A stretch of 64,000 nt of DNA from Mytilus californianus (lineage: Eukaryota > Mollusca > Bivalvia > Mytilida > Mytilidae). The notes under the pieces were generated by a model. That model was given only the letters and a program-made list of their open reading frames with translations, did not search any database and had not been told where the DNA came from. A program made the translations under genes and the position numbers. Where the stretch lies: assembly GCF_021869535.1 (NCBI RefSeq), contig NW_026262734.1, positions 71,168,839 to 71,232,838 on the forward strand, written 5' to 3'. Below, piece by piece: positions 23,600-35,160 of the stretch (its first letter is position 1; each line of letters starts with the position of its first letter).

Positions 23600-25190
23600 A
23601 AACAAGTCCCGATTTTAGTTTTATAAGTTTCTCTTAGTTAGAAAGTAACAGTTTAAACAGAAAGAGTAAAAAAATGTATCCCTCTATCCTCCAAACACAG
23701 GGCAATCTTTAACCAAATGCCCACAACCAATAGGTAAATTTTATAGAGAGCAGTTGATAAAAAAACGTTATCTATAAAAGTCTGGGCTCAATTATGACAG
23801 TACATATTTGATTTCTTTCCCAGATTTATTTTATTAATATTACTGCATGGCTTTGTTCCTCAATTCACAGTTGTGGCGTGATCGTCAGTTTTCAAAGAAT
23901 TCCCCTCAAACAGGTGCTAGGGTCTGTCTTAAACTTGCAGTGAGATAAGAGTTTGTTTGCTCTGTGTTGAAGGCCTCACTGTCACTTTGAGATGAAGAAC
24001 AGCAATTAAAGCGCTGTTACGTTGCTTTTTTGTGTTTTTTGCTGTATGCATACTGATTTTGTGTCATGGATGGATACCCCATATCCTATCTTTTCTATTA
24101 AATGAATAAATTAATATATACTGACAAAAATCAAGCAACGAAACTGTCGGAATGGTCATACTGATTTTATGTTTGTATCAACAGATTTTAAACATTATAA
24201 TGTTATTAATTGTTACTGATGTCAAAATAGAGGTCAAGTTAGATATTGATGATTTTACCTTTTGCGGTTCAGGAATTTATGCCGTTGATAGATTGGAAAA
24301 TAGGCACAGAAAGTAGCAGGGGAAACAATCATGAAAGTGTCATACATAGAATACATCAATTTTAGTAGTACCATCTGCCCTCTTTAAGGTCAACAATGGT
24401 TACCTTTCAAATACAGAAAATCTGGTTAGCTATCAATTTGACAGCTCATTTCTTGTTTACTTACAAAATTAAATGGTTTTAAACCAGTTTTGGACCTCTC
24501 TCTTCGAACAGTTATGTATTAGGTCAATTGTTTTAAATTGATTTTATTATTAAATTATTGACTTTTGCTAACTTGGCTCTTGTCAGGTTTCCACCTTTCT
24601 AAGGTACAATTAACAAGATAATTAGTTAATAGTTATCTTTCCATGGAGGGACAGAATATTGTTTGACAGCTGTAAAAACATTTATTAAGATCAAATTATT
24701 GCTCTGCCTGTCTAGGAAAAACTTCAAATTTGACTGTATTTAAGATTTAAGAGGAAAATCTAGCATTTTAGATTCCGAAAGACTGATGGCACTGTATTAT
24801 GGGTGAACAAGGGTCACATACTGAAATACCAGGTGATTTAATGATCAGGTCAAGTATTGAAATACCTCTGGTGAGTTTCTGGGTGTGACCAGCAAAAATC
24901 TGGTTAGTTGACTGCAGGTATACTTAAATCGATAGAAAAAAAAAATTTAAGCAGCAAAAAATGTAAATGGCAAGACAAGACCGTCAGGAATTGAAGTGAT
25001 GGAAATTGTCAATGAAACCTTTATAGGGCTACTTAATATGTGAAAGATAGCTGCCAGTGTTACTAATGACTTTAATGCTGTATATTTTTGCTAGGTGAAA
25101 ATTTGGGCCCCTGGGAGCCTCTAGTGTCATGTCCACTCATGTTCACATCATTGATTGTTATATTTATTGGATATATTTGAAATATTTTAG
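23600..25190. other. Mostly unassigned intron sequence
   Basis: No repeat terminus was found. Text near 24960-25130 (AGCAAAAAATGTAAATGGCAAGACAAG; GCCTCTAG at 25116-25123) looks like a decayed AGCTCACC-family 3' part. Nothing coding was recognised. Confidence 0.4.
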
Positions 25191-25304
25191 GTACAAATGT
25201 AATGCAACAGAAGGAGAGGTTCTAGAAGAAATCAAGAAATACATCCCACAGATGAAGAAATGGTTGGACCAGTACACAAATCTTGCTTCAACATGTTCCC
25301 AAAA
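25191..25304 (+). CDS. DNA2: DNA2 internal exon B (nuclease domain, partial gene)
   Basis: Acceptor TATTTTAG, donor GTATAT. The exon supplies the last base of Met, then 37 codons (YKCNATEGEVLEEIKKYIPQ followed by MKKWLDQYTNLASTCSQ) and two bases, AA. The pattern 'Tyr..Asn..E...EI..YIP...KW...Y' fits the helical region of DNA2 before the catalytic Asp; vertebrate DNA2 has a comparable EVEDYLP..CKWA segment as I recall it. The join to the next exon (AA plus A gives Lys) keeps the frame. The donor is weaker than the others (AAAA|GTATAT). Confidence 0.78.
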
Positions 25305-25439
25305 GTATATAGTAATATTTTGAATATGAATAATAGAGTGGATTTACTGATTTTATTGATTTCCCTAATATTTTTGTTTGTGACAAAGGTCACAAAATAC
25401 AAGGCATTGGGATTTTTATCCATCACTTTAACTGTTTGA

Positions 25440-27503
25440 ATTAAGGCAATTTTTCGTATATCCCACACTACATTCAGTATGCTTGGATTGATTTCCTCAG
25501 ACTTTACATTATTTTTTTGGATTGATAAAAGGAAGCTCCTCTTGAAGTTTTAAAGTATTCCGTTTCAGAGTTACTGTTCAGGACTTTAATTGTCAGATTT
25601 TTTTAAAGTTTTCACATGCTGTACCATAACTTGAGTTTGCTTGGATTGAAAATCTTTGAAATAACATTAGGTTCGACAGAAGAAAGCTCCCTTTCAATTT
25701 TTTTCATTTTTAGCTCACCTGGCCCAAAGGGCCAAGTGAGCTTTTCTCATCACTTGGCGTCCGGCGTCCGTCGTCCGTCGTCGTCGTTAACTTTTTACAT
25801 TTTGAACTTCTTCTAGAGAACCACTGAATGGAATGAAACCAAACATGGCATGAATGTTCCTTATGAAGTGATGACCAAGTGTTGTTACTTTGTAGCCGAT
25901 CAATCATCCAAGATGGCCGCCAGCGGGGGACTTAGTTTAACATAGGACCCTATGGGAAATACATACAAATGTCTTCTTTTAGAGAACCACTGAATGGAAT
26001 GAAACCAAACATGGCATGAATGTTCCTTATGAAGTGATTACCAAGTGTTGTTACTTTGTAGCCGATCAATCATCCAAGATGGCCGCCAGCGGGGGACTTA
26101 GTTTAACATAGGACCCTATGGGAAATACATACAAATGTTTTCTTTAAGAGAACCGCTGAATGGAATGAAACCAAACATGGCATGAATGTTCCTTATGAGG
26201 TGCTGACCAAGTGTTGTTACTTTGAAGGCGATCCATAATCCAAGATGGCCACCAGCGGAGGACTTAGTTTAACATAGGACCCTATGGGAAATACATACAA
26301 ATGTCTTCTTTAAGAGAACCACTGAATGGAATGAAACCAAACATGGCATGAATGTTTCTTATGAGATGCTGACCAAGTGTTGTTACTTTGAAGCCGATCC
26401 ATAATCCAAGATGGCCGCCAGCGGGGGACTTAGTTTAACATAGGACCTATGGGAAATACATAAAAATGTCTTCTTTTAGAGAACCAATGAATGGAATGAA
26501 ACCAAACATGGCATGAATGTTCCTTATGAATTGATGACCAAGTGTTGTTACTTTGAAGCAGATCCATCCTCCAAGATGGCTGCAAGCTGGGGACAATGTT
26601 TAACAAAGGACCCTATGGACAATACATACAAATGTCTTCTTTTAGAGAACCACATACTGAATGGATTGAAACCAAACATGGCATGAATGTTCCTTATGAG
26701 GTGCTGACTAAGTGTTGTTACTTTGAAGCTAAACCTTCATCCACGATGGCCGCCAGTGGGAGGGACTTCCTTTAACATAAGACCCTGTGGGAAATACATA
26801 CAAATGCTTCTTCTAGAGGTGCACTGAATGGAATGAAACCAAACATGGCATAAATGTTTCTTATGAGGTGCTGATGAAGTGTTGCTACTTTGTTGCTGAT
26901 TTACTGTTCAAGATGGCCACCAGGATTTTTTATTAAATTACAGGACCAATATTAAACCTCACTCATTATTAGGGTATCTGTTATGATTTTAATCTATTTT
27001 TACATGATTTCCAAAACCAAAGTAGAATCAGGTGAGCGACACAGGCTCTTGAGAGCCTCTAGTTGGTTTTGTCATTCCAGAGTTACAGAACTTTGACCCT
27101 TAGATTTAACACAATTTTTCACAAATCATGCACTTACTCCAGTATTCCTGGATTGATATCCTCCAAACTTTACATTATTGAAGGGATTGGTATAAGGAAG
27201 CTCCCTTTTTAATTTGTAAAATTTTACGGTTTGTTGCTCTAAAGTTATGGGACTTTAATTGTCAGATTTTAGTAAATTTTTCACATACTGTACCTGGAGT
27301 TGGCTTGGATTGATTTAAGTGGAATGGGTGATTATAACAAACTATTTGATTTTAAAAACAGTAACCTCAGGCATGTTTTTTTCAGAGCCTTTTTATTTGC
27401 TTATGATTAAATGCCTTCGAAATACCCCATTTTATTGTATCACGATTTCAATATGCACAATAAGGGCGTATCATGCGCTTTTGGTGCAGCTATTTATTAG
27501 CAT
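25440..27503 (+). mobile_element. TACGCCC-family element, copy A, split by an AGCTCACC element
   Basis: Left part up to 25711 and right part 27063-27503 are colinear with the copy at 40097-42566. The 3' terminus is GGGCGTATCATGCGC..TTGGTGCAGCTATTTATTAG. No head hairpin was found, so the 5' limit is approximate. Core monomers carry CTTGGATTGATTTCCTC and GTCATTCCAGAGTTA. Confidence 0.6.
25712..27062 (+). mobile_element. AGCTCACC-family HINE-like element with seven tandem units
   Basis: The head palindrome is perfect, GGCCC-aaa-GGGCC inside AGCTCACCT..AAGTGAGCT, followed by CGTCCGGCGTCCGTCGTCC. The core has seven units of about 166 bases, headed AGAGAACCACTGAATGGAAT (25815, 25980, 26148, 26311, 26478, 26645, 26815). 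The end is GGTGAGCGACACAGG, hairpin GGCTCTTGAGAGCC and CTAG (27059-27062). It shares termini with the 1561 and 40432 copies but has a different core. Confidence 0.8.
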
Positions 27504-27985
27504 GTTTGCCTACTAACTTGAAATCTATTATAGATAATAGAAACTTTAAACAACTTTACATAATTGTTAGGATTGGGGAACTTAACACACTATTCAATTT
27601 AAAAATATTTCTTATATTTCATTCCAGAGTTATGGCACTTTGACAATCAAATAGATATAAGACATTTTTTAAATGTCATGGAGTAGTATTTTCAATTTTA
27701 TTGGATCAAATTGCTTCACCCTTAACATTGTTGTTAGGATTGGTAATTGTACTCTTTTGAATTTTGAAAATTTTCTGGTTTGTCATTCCAGAGTTATGGG
27801 ACTTTTAACATAATTGACATTACTTATATGCCTGAGAGTATCTTCATGCATGTTTTTCTACAGAGCCATTTTATTTGCTTCTGATTGAATAGCTTTTTAA
27901 TATTCCATTTTATTATTGGAACAATTTCAATATGTGCAAAAATGGTGTATCATGTGCTCTTTTGTCGCAGCTGTTTATAACATAT
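27504..27985 (+). mobile_element. Further TACGCCC-family 3' part
   Basis: After a short stretch of AGCTCACC-type text (TTTGCCTACTAACTTGAAAT), TACGCCC core sequence resumes and ends with GGTGTATCATGTGCTCTTTT..CGCAGCTGTTTATAAC. This suggests copy A lies inside another copy of the same family, with an AGCTCACC fragment between them. Confidence 0.45.
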
Positions 27986-28126
27986 GATATTACAAAGTTC
28001 TATTTTAAGTGCCAAATTCAGGCCTACATGGACCTACTTTTTTAGAAAATTCTTAATGACTCTAAAGGTGGACAAATCAAATATGAGCAATGCTTAGTTG
28101 AATCAGTGAGTACCTTTTTTTTCCAG

Positions 28127-28186
28127 AAAAGGAGATCTGCACATTACCAAAGTAACAGATATTGAAGAAAATATTTGGTGTCCAAG
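28127..28186 (+). CDS. DNA2: DNA2 internal exon C (nuclease domain, partial gene)
   Basis: A strong acceptor, TTTTTTTTCCAG, and a strong donor, AAG|GTAAGC. The exon starts with the third base of a Lys codon, then encodes KGDLHITKVTDIEENIWCP and AG. The DIEE.IW.P segment immediately preceding the glycine-rich catalytic strand is characteristic of DNA2. AG plus the first base of the next exon gives Arg, then YGVKGKID. Joined to exon B it reads SQ-K-KGDL without a gap. Only 60 bases long, which explains why no ORF search finds it. Confidence 0.85.
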
Positions 28187-28198
28187 GTAAGCATCGCT

Positions 28199-28290
28199 TT
28201 CGAGACGTTTCGGCCATGAACCCGTTCGGCCGTATGTCGTTTCGGCCATACAACTGTTCGTCCTTGGTCATTTCGGTCCTTTATACTATT
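28199..28290 (-). repeat. GGCCGAA-motif cluster beside a DNA2 exon
   Basis: Four or so copies of TTTCGGCC/GTTCGGCC (GGCCGAA on the - strand) lie about 10-20 bases apart, starting 12 bases after the exon's splice donor. The same cluster occurs inverted at 38515-38597. It looks like a small dispersed repeat. Confidence 0.65.
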
Positions 28291-28410
28291 TTTCTATTCA
28301 TAGAAGGAATTAAGTGGGAAGTAGCCATTTCTTTATCCTATTTGATAAGACTCTCGTAATAAAGGCAATTGAAGGTGAAAATGCAGTGTAAGGAAAATAT
28401 CAATATTTTT

Positions 28411-30272
28411 AAGTCTCCCAAACGAAGTTTGGGAAGACTTATTGGTTTTGCTCAGTTCTTATTATTATTCTTCTTCTTCTTCCTCTTCCGCCACTTTTAA
28501 ATTTGAACTTGTCCGCACCCGTTCTCCAAAACCGCTTGTCAGATTAACTTAGGGTTTCACAATATGTTAGACTAACATGTCTAGTGGTGCAATCAGGGTT
28601 TTGTTTGTGCAATGGGGTTTATAAAGGGGTATTTTGAGGGGCAATAAGAAAGGAGGGTTTTACTATAGAACCCTATGGGATTTTATTTTTTAAAATTTTC
28701 AAATGATTATAAATTGAAAACCGTTTGTGATAGACACAATCTTTTTAATTGAAAATGTTCTAAATGATAAAGCATATTAAATGAAATACAGGGTTAGTCC
28801 CCAGGGGTCACCCCCACCCCCAGCCATTTAAGAAAATTCTAATAACTTGTAAGTGGTCAAGATCCCCACCCCTAAACCATATATATTCTGGTTTGTCATG
28901 CTAAGATGGTTTGAATGATATACAGGGTTAGTCCCCAGGGGTCATCCCGACCCCCTGCCATTTGAGAAAGTTCTAATATCTTGTAAATGGTAGAGATCCC
29001 CACCCCTAAACCATATATTTTCTGGTTTGTCATGATAAAGCACATCAAATGAAATACAGGGTTAGTCCCCAGGGGTCACCCCCACCCCCTGCCATTTAAG
29101 AAAGTTCTAATATCTTGTAAGTGGTCAAGATCCCCACCCCTAAACCATATATATTCTGATTTGTCATGCTAAGATGGTTTGAATGATATACAGGGTTAGT
29201 CCTCAGGGGTCATCCCGACCCCCTGCCATTTGAGAAAGTTCAAATATCTTGTAAATGGTCGAGATCCCCACCCCTAAACCATATACATTCTGGTTTGTCA
29301 TGATAAAGCACATCAAATGAAATACAGGGTTAGTCCCCAGGGGTCACCCCCACCCCCTGCCATTTAAGAAAGTTCTAATATCTAAGTGGTCAAGATCCCC
29401 ACCCCTAAACCATATATATTCTGGTTTGTCATGCAAAGATGGTTTGAATGATATACAGGGTTAGTCCCCAGGGGTCACCCCCAACCCCTGCTATTTAAGA
29501 AAGTTCTAATATCTTGTAAATGGTCATGATCCCCACCCCTAAACCATATACATTCTGGTTTGTCATGATAAAGCACATCAAATGAAATACAGGGTTAGTC
29601 CCCAGGGGTCGCCCCCACCCCCTGCCATTAAAGAAAGTTCTAATATCTTGTAAGTGGTCAAGATCCCCACCCCTAAACCATATATATTCTGGTTTGTCAT
29701 GCGAAGATGGTTTGAATGATATACAGGGTTAGTCCCTAGGGGTCACCCCCACCCCCTGCTATTTAAGAAAGTTCTAATATCTTGTAAATGGTCAAGATCC
29801 CCACCCCTAAACCATATATATTCTGGTTTGTCATACCAAGATGGTTTGAATGATATACAGGGTTAGTCCCCAGGGGTCATCCCGACCCCCTGTCATTTGA
29901 GAAAGTTCTAATATCTTGTAAATGGTCGTGATCCCCACCCCTAAACCATATATATTCCTGTTCGTCATGTCTCGAACATTTGAATGACGTTTAGGGTCAG
30001 TCCCCAGGGGTTCCCCCCACCCCCAATGTTCTAGTATCTTGTAAATGGTCGAGATCCCCACCCCTAAACCATATATATTCTGGTTTGTCATGCCAAGATG
30101 ATTTGAATGATAAACAGGGTTAGTCCCCAGGCATCACTAATGCATATAACTTTACTGGACCAAACCAATTTTCACTATACTTTGTCCAATGTCAGGCGAC
30201 CCTGGGAATTACGAATTATGGGAGCTTCGTTTGGGAGACTTCGTAACAGCATCCTGTTACAATCATTTCTTG
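28411..30272 (+). mobile_element. AAGTCTCCC-family HINE-like element with long tandem core
   Basis: Head palindrome AAGTCTCCCAAAC-ga-AGTTTGGGAAGACTT is followed by TTCTTCTTCTTCCTCTTCCG. The end is CGTTTGGGAGACTTC, hairpin GTAACAG-cat-CCTGTTAC and AATCATTTCTTG in a T run. The core is the array at 28790-30130. One full-length copy, not interrupted. Confidence 0.8.
28790..30130 (+). repeat. About 134-base tandem array with dimeric higher-order unit
   Basis: About ten monomers are marked by GGGTTAGTCCCCAGGGGTC (28790, 28925, 29058, 29192, 29326 and onward). Two monomer types alternate, one with CATGATAAAGCACATCAAAT (about 29029, 29297, 29565) and one with AAGATGGTTTGAATGATATA. This gives a period of about 268 bases. 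The ORF near 29831-30091 is an artefact of this array. Confidence 0.85.
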
Positions 30273-30949
30273 TTTTTGTGTGTTTTTTTTTTCTTTTTTA
30301 TGTGCTTGTGTCCTGTGGTCGTGTGGTATTGCATTACTAGTAGTTTTTCGAAGTCTTGATTGAAGTACTGATGAAAAGGATTGATAAAAAATCAAATTTG
30401 ATAAAATAAAGACTACAAATATTTCATATCTTTATTGGTCACTCTGAGCATCAAATAACAATATATAACAAGAACAATTTTTAATTGCATTCAAATCAGA
30501 TAAAGCCCTAGATTACATGATCGGCAATATCAAGCACTGGAACATACAGACAGATTGTTACACCTCAATAATAATTAAAAGGACAACATCGAGTTCATAT
30601 ACAATATTTATATATTGCAAACATGTAACCAACTTTTCACAGCAACAACCTTAAAACTGACCAGAATATACATTAAATCTGTCTCTATCTTTGAATGTTA
30701 AACATATTAAAATGATCAGAAACTTTTAAGTGTTCTACAGTGGCAACTTTATGGCCATAGGTAAATAGCACTAATTAATTGCGACAGTTCTATAGAGTTC
30801 ATTCAGATGCTAAGAAAATATAACTATTTAACGGTTAACAGGTGTCACAGTTAAAGTTCTTGTAATGTCTATTACACAAATAATTTTAAAATTAGCCTTT
30901 TAACACAGATAAACAATGTACGCAATAGAGAGTACATAAACAATAAAAT

Positions 30950-31811
30950 TCGTAAGGGTTCCACGGAACCCAGTGTCTCGCCTACTTTTGCTGTTAATAG
31001 CAGGCGCAACAAAAATGAGATGAGGAAAAAATTTGATAAAAATATTCCTCTCAATACAATTTTTTTTATTGTAAGAAGCTTCTGTCCAAGTTTGGTAAAA
31101 ATCCAGGATAGTTTATGAATCTAATAAATGTTTTAAAAAATTTAACTGCAGACTGTATGTAATGTTAACTGGAAGAAAAACTAAGTCCATTTATAAGTAA
31201 AATATGGATAAACAAGTACAAAATTTTAATAAAAATTTCCTTCTAGATACTAGCTTTTGATCATAAACTTCTGTCCATGTTTGGTACAAATCCAGGATAG
31301 TTTAAGAAAGTTATTAAAATTTTTAAAACTTTAATCACAGAGTAAATGTAATGTTTCCTGGCAGAAAAATTTAAGTCCATTTAAAAGTAAAATAAAAACA
31401 GGATTTTTTTTTTAAAATTTACTTCTGGATACTATCTTATGATCATAAACAAGCTTCTGTCCAAGTTTGGTAGAAATCCAGGATAGTTTGAGAAAGTTAT
31501 TAAAATTTTAAAAACTTTAACCACAGAGTGAATGTAATGTTTCCTGGCAGAAAAATGAAGTCCATTTATAAGTAAAATACGGAAAAACAGGAATTTTTTT
31601 TTTACAAAATTTACTTCTGGATACTATCTTATGATCATAAACAAGCTTCTGTCCAAGTTTGGTAGAAAATCAGGATAGTTTAAGGAAGTTATTAAAATTT
31701 CAAAAACTTTAACCACAGAAAGAATATTTGTGGATGCCGCCGACGACGACGCCGCCAACAGAATGTAGGATCACTATGTCTCGCTTTTTCGACAAAAGTC
31801 GAAGGCTCGAC
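30950..31811 (-). mobile_element. GTCGAGCC-family HINE-like element, - strand
   Basis: Read on the - strand it starts GTCGAGCCTTCGACTTTTGT..AAAAAGCGAGACATAG (31811 downward). A GGCGGCGTCGTCGTCGGCGG tract follows. It ends GGCGAGACACT, hairpin GGGTTCCGTGGAACCC near 30956. The core carries four units of about 188 bases (CTGTCCAAGTTTGGTA on + near 31082, 31269, 31458, 31648). Confidence 0.75.
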
Positions 31812-31839
31812 AAAAATCAGTTCACGTGGTCACGTTATT

Positions 31840-33021
31840 AAACAATAAATTGCTTCGCCAAGCGCAGCTGGATACGACCGCAGAGGTCCAACCCTGAACA
31901 GTTGGGGCACAAATTGACACAATATTCGCGCTTGATACAGGTCTGAATTTGGATTGTAATTAAATATTTGACACATAATAGGTTTCTGACACAGAAAACT
32001 GTAGTCAAAGAACTTAGAATTGGTTATATGATTTGAATTTATATTAAATTTTTTGCTTTTGCGCAATACAATATGCTGTTGCGAATTGAACCCCCCCCCC
32101 CCCCAAAAAAAAAAAAAATTGACCCCCCCCTTTTTTTAGCTTTTGTGAAATACACTGTGCTTTTGCAAATTGACCCCACCCCTCCCAAAAAAAAAAAAAA
32201 AAAATTACCCCCCCTTTTTTTGTTTTATGCTGTTGCGAATTGAACCCCCTCCAACCCCCCCAAAAAAAAAAGAAAAATAAAACATTTTACCCCCCCCCCC
32301 TCTTTTTTGCAAAAAAAAAATATTTGAAGAAATTTTCTTTTTAATTTCTGAAATCTGAAATGAGAAAAATTGTCCCCCCCCTCACAATTTCTTTTACCCC
32401 CCCCCTTTTTCCAAATAAAAAAAATTCTTTCCCTCAAGACATGGTCATAATCTCAATTCAAATTTCCAATGGAGTTTGCAACCATAATTACCCATTTAAA
32501 TACATCATAAAAGTGTCTTAAAATAGAAAATGACATACATAATCATGGCTAAAATTAATATTCCTTAATCAGCATTTTTAAATAGTAACTTCTAGAAATA
32601 AATTGACAGCTTATCACCTCAAGACAATACAACATTTCTTTATACATAATTTTAAAGCAGTGTAAGGGAGGTAATCCAAACATAACATTGTACTTTTTTT
32701 TAATTGTCCATTTAACCAGGAAACCCTTGTTTTTCCCCCTTTTTTGCCCCTAATTCCTAAACGGTTTGAGCCATAACCCCCCAAAGCCAATCCTAACCAT
32801 CCCTTTGTGGTATGGAAACTTGTGGTATAATTTCAGAGAGATCCATACACCGTTCCACAAGTTATTGTCTGGAAACTAGAAAAATGCTTATTTGGGCCCC
32901 TTTTTGGCCCCTAATTCCTAAACATTTGGGCCTATAACCCCCAAAATCAATCCCAATCTTCCTTTTGTGGTTATAAACCATATGCGACGACGACGACCAA
33001 TATACGACCTCAAATTTTTTT
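31840..33021 (-). mobile_element. ATACGACC-family HINE-like element, - strand, head half missing
   Basis: On + the order is inverted: TTGCTTCGCCAAGCGCAGC then ATACGACCGCAGAGG at the left, and GACGACGACGACCAATATAC near 33000. The outer half of the head palindrome is absent at about 33021, replaced by a T run. The tandem core is replaced by a homopolymer-rich block (32091-32420). Confidence 0.7.
32091..32420. repeat. Poly-C / poly-A / poly-T block
   Basis: Runs of 7-14 C alternate with runs of A and T. The phrase TGCTGTTGCGAATTGAAC occurs twice (about 32072 and 32228) and a related phrase once between. It is a degenerate tandem repeat of about 75-80 bases whose homopolymers have expanded. Its - strand has many G runs. 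Confidence 0.75.
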
Positions 33022-33119
33022 TTTTATTTGCAATCATATAAAAATAGCATACATAAGTATATTGATTGTCAAACACAAAGTACTAGTACACAAACATAGG
33101 ATACCGGGTAAGTTCTCAT

Positions 33120-33407
33120 TCACTCGGAATCGGAGTCTGGTAGGTCTGCTGGCTCAGGAACAGGCAGTGCGTACATATACCCAATCTGTTTGAGGAACTC
33201 TGAGGTCTTCAGTGTGTTGGCTTCTAACCGGTCCCATAAGTCAACCAGTTTACCCTGCATCTGGCAATAGGTACCGGGTCACTTGCTGCTCACTAACGAG
33301 TCTGTGGGTTAGCGTTACTGTCTTGGCTTCTTTGCGGAAGGCAGGAACTATCCTATAGAAGTGAAGGTGGGACCGGCCAGCTTTGCCATTGAAGCGTCTA
33401 TGCCATC
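33120..33407 (-). pseudogene. MULE relic exon 7: C-terminus, one-base frame break
   Basis: Acceptor TTATCCTGCAG. GA joins A of exon 6 to give E-R-WHRRFNGKAGRSHLHFYRIV and then FRKEAKTVTLTHRLVSEQQV. The frame shifts by one base near 33272 and continues TYCQMQGKLVDLWDRLEANT to ALPVPEPADLPDSDSE-stop (TGA 33122-33120). Exon 7 is 2.6 kb from exon 6 because of the sequence at 33590-35943. Confidence 0.8.
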
Positions 33408-34067
33408 CTGCAGGATAAGAAAAGAAAAGTCAAAACATGTTCAGTATATACACATAGCAGAACTTAAATACACATTTAATAGGGAATTTTATATCTGTAT
33501 ATCATATAAAGAAATAACATCTAATAAACCAGCCATTACACAAATTAAGGATCTTCTTCTGTCTCTAATAATCTTTTAATTTGTTATACGCTTTTAATAG
33601 ACCAGTTTCACATAAGCGACTTATCAACGCTGATCTCGAAATCCTATGCGCATTTTAGTTTAAATCCCGTGATAATTAACGATATCATACGTGACTGGGG
33701 GCTAACCGATTGACCCTAATATTTACAACACAATAATAGATCAACCGAAAATACACATCTCTCTCATGGTGTATGCTGGAGGAAGGTAAACAGATGATAC
33801 CAGTACACAGTATTTTTGTCACGGCGAATGTAGCTATTTGAGAAGTTGTCACTAACATCATATATATAATAGCTACTATATCTTTGGCAATTGCTGACAT
33901 TAAACAAGTGTATATTAACAAACGTAACTGTATTATGATTGGGACGAATAAATGTATATATAAGTCCAAGTTTATTAATTTTAGAATATTAATAATCGTT
34001 TATTTTATATATTCAAACTAAATAGTATATGACCGTTTATACAGAGAATAATATAAATTTAAAATAA

Positions 34068-34235
34068 GAAGATTGCAAACGAGACAACTATCCATCAGAG
34101 TCCAAATGACAGAAGAAAGCACCAATAGGTCTCCATACGGCCCTCGACAATGAGAAAATTCATACCGAATAGTAAGCTATACATGAAAAGGTACCGACAC
34201 AAAACAATTCAAACAAGAAAATACGTCTTCTTGTT
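34068..34235 (-). repeat. Dispersed repeat, 'TTGTCTCATTGGCAATC' family
   Basis: On - it carries the family tail (GTTGTCTCATTGGCAATC-like) and the phrase GGCCGTATGGAGACC. Other copies or pieces on + lie at 34935-35160, 36690-36735, 37160-37200, 52850-53075, 55675-55975 and 62805-62995. Typical phrases are AGCCTGTTGTTCAGTGGTTG, GTTGAAGGCCGTA and TGTCTCATTGGCAATC..CACATCTTCTTAT. Class unknown (SINE- or MITE-like). Confidence 0.6.
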
Positions 34236-34934
34236 GATGTGAAGAGTTCATTACAGTTGTATTTATGAACGAAATGGTTTAAAAAAAGTATAAATCTGGC
34301 AGTTGCTATATTTTGCTTACTGTGCTATATTTCTGTATGTCAGTTTGATTTTTTGACATCTTTTTTGCAACATCTAAAGGGTTACGGCCTATGATTAGGT
34401 TTAGTACCATAGACTGGAGCTTTTAATTGTTTTTAAAACAAAAGCCTGCTACTGTTATGGTGACTTTTACTGAATTTTTATGGGTACAAGGACCAGTTAA
34501 CGGCAGTTAAGAATGTAGCTACTAAATAATCGAAATTTCCACTAATTGTATAGTGTGGAAGTATAAACAAAAATTGATAAAATTTTTCCATATATCCTTT
34601 GCCAAAGATGCAGTATACATGTATATTGTGATATGTTGAAAATATAAAAAAACTCAATGATTGGTCATCGAGTGTGTTTTCAACCTACCACGGCTGTGGA
34701 AATATGAACATTTTGTATGGATTGTACAGAGAAAAGACATCATTATATGAATATTTGAAGGTAAACTGAATGATAGAATTATAGAATAAAAAGTGAGAAG
34801 ATAGCTCACTAGCTCTTATAAAATGCTTTCATAATACCAAAAGAAAAAAATGGGGTCACCATGCGTTTTATCCTGCTACAGCATATACATGGCATATAAC
34901 ATAAAATAGAACACTTTCCTGTTAATTGTAAAAG

Positions 34935-35160
34935 ACGTTTTTTATGCACCTGTCCTCAGTCAGTAGCCTGTTGTTCAGTGGTTGTCATGTGTTGGTGTGG
35001 TTCATAGGTGTTTCTTGTTTCTTGTTTTTTAAATAGATTAGACCGTTGGTTTTCCTGTTTGAGTCATTTTGGTACCCTTCATAACTTCCTGTTCGGTGTG
35101 ATCCAAGGCTTAGTGTTGAAGGCCGTACTTTTGACATATAATTGTTTTTATACATTGTGA
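34935..35160 (+). repeat. Dispersed repeat, same family, + strand
   Basis: Contains AGTAGCCTGTTGTTCAGTGG, TTTTCCTGTTTGAGTCATTT and GTGTTGAAGGCCGTAC in the order seen in the other copies. Confidence 0.6.

Larger units (their letters stand above)
5902..25190 (+). other. DNA2 intron of 19.3 kb filled with mobile elements
   Basis: Donor GTAAGA at 5902 pairs in phase with acceptor ATTTTAG at 25184-25190. It contains a hAT-like MITE, a LINE end, about ten HINE-like elements and two foldback elements (listed separately). No further DNA2 exon is expected here, because the flanking exons join without a gap in the protein. Confidence 0.7.

Noticed and set aside
28187..28359. 65-codon ORF overlapping the DNA2 exon at 28127
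   Set aside because: It runs in another frame through the splice donor into the GGCCGAA cluster.
29831..30091. 86-codon ORF with two copies of MTN.NIYGLGVGI
   Set aside because: Artefact of the 134-base array.
28411..30272. CRISPR-like regular repeats
   Set aside because: Units are contiguous and about 134 bases long, without unique spacers; it is a tandem array in a eukaryotic mobile element.
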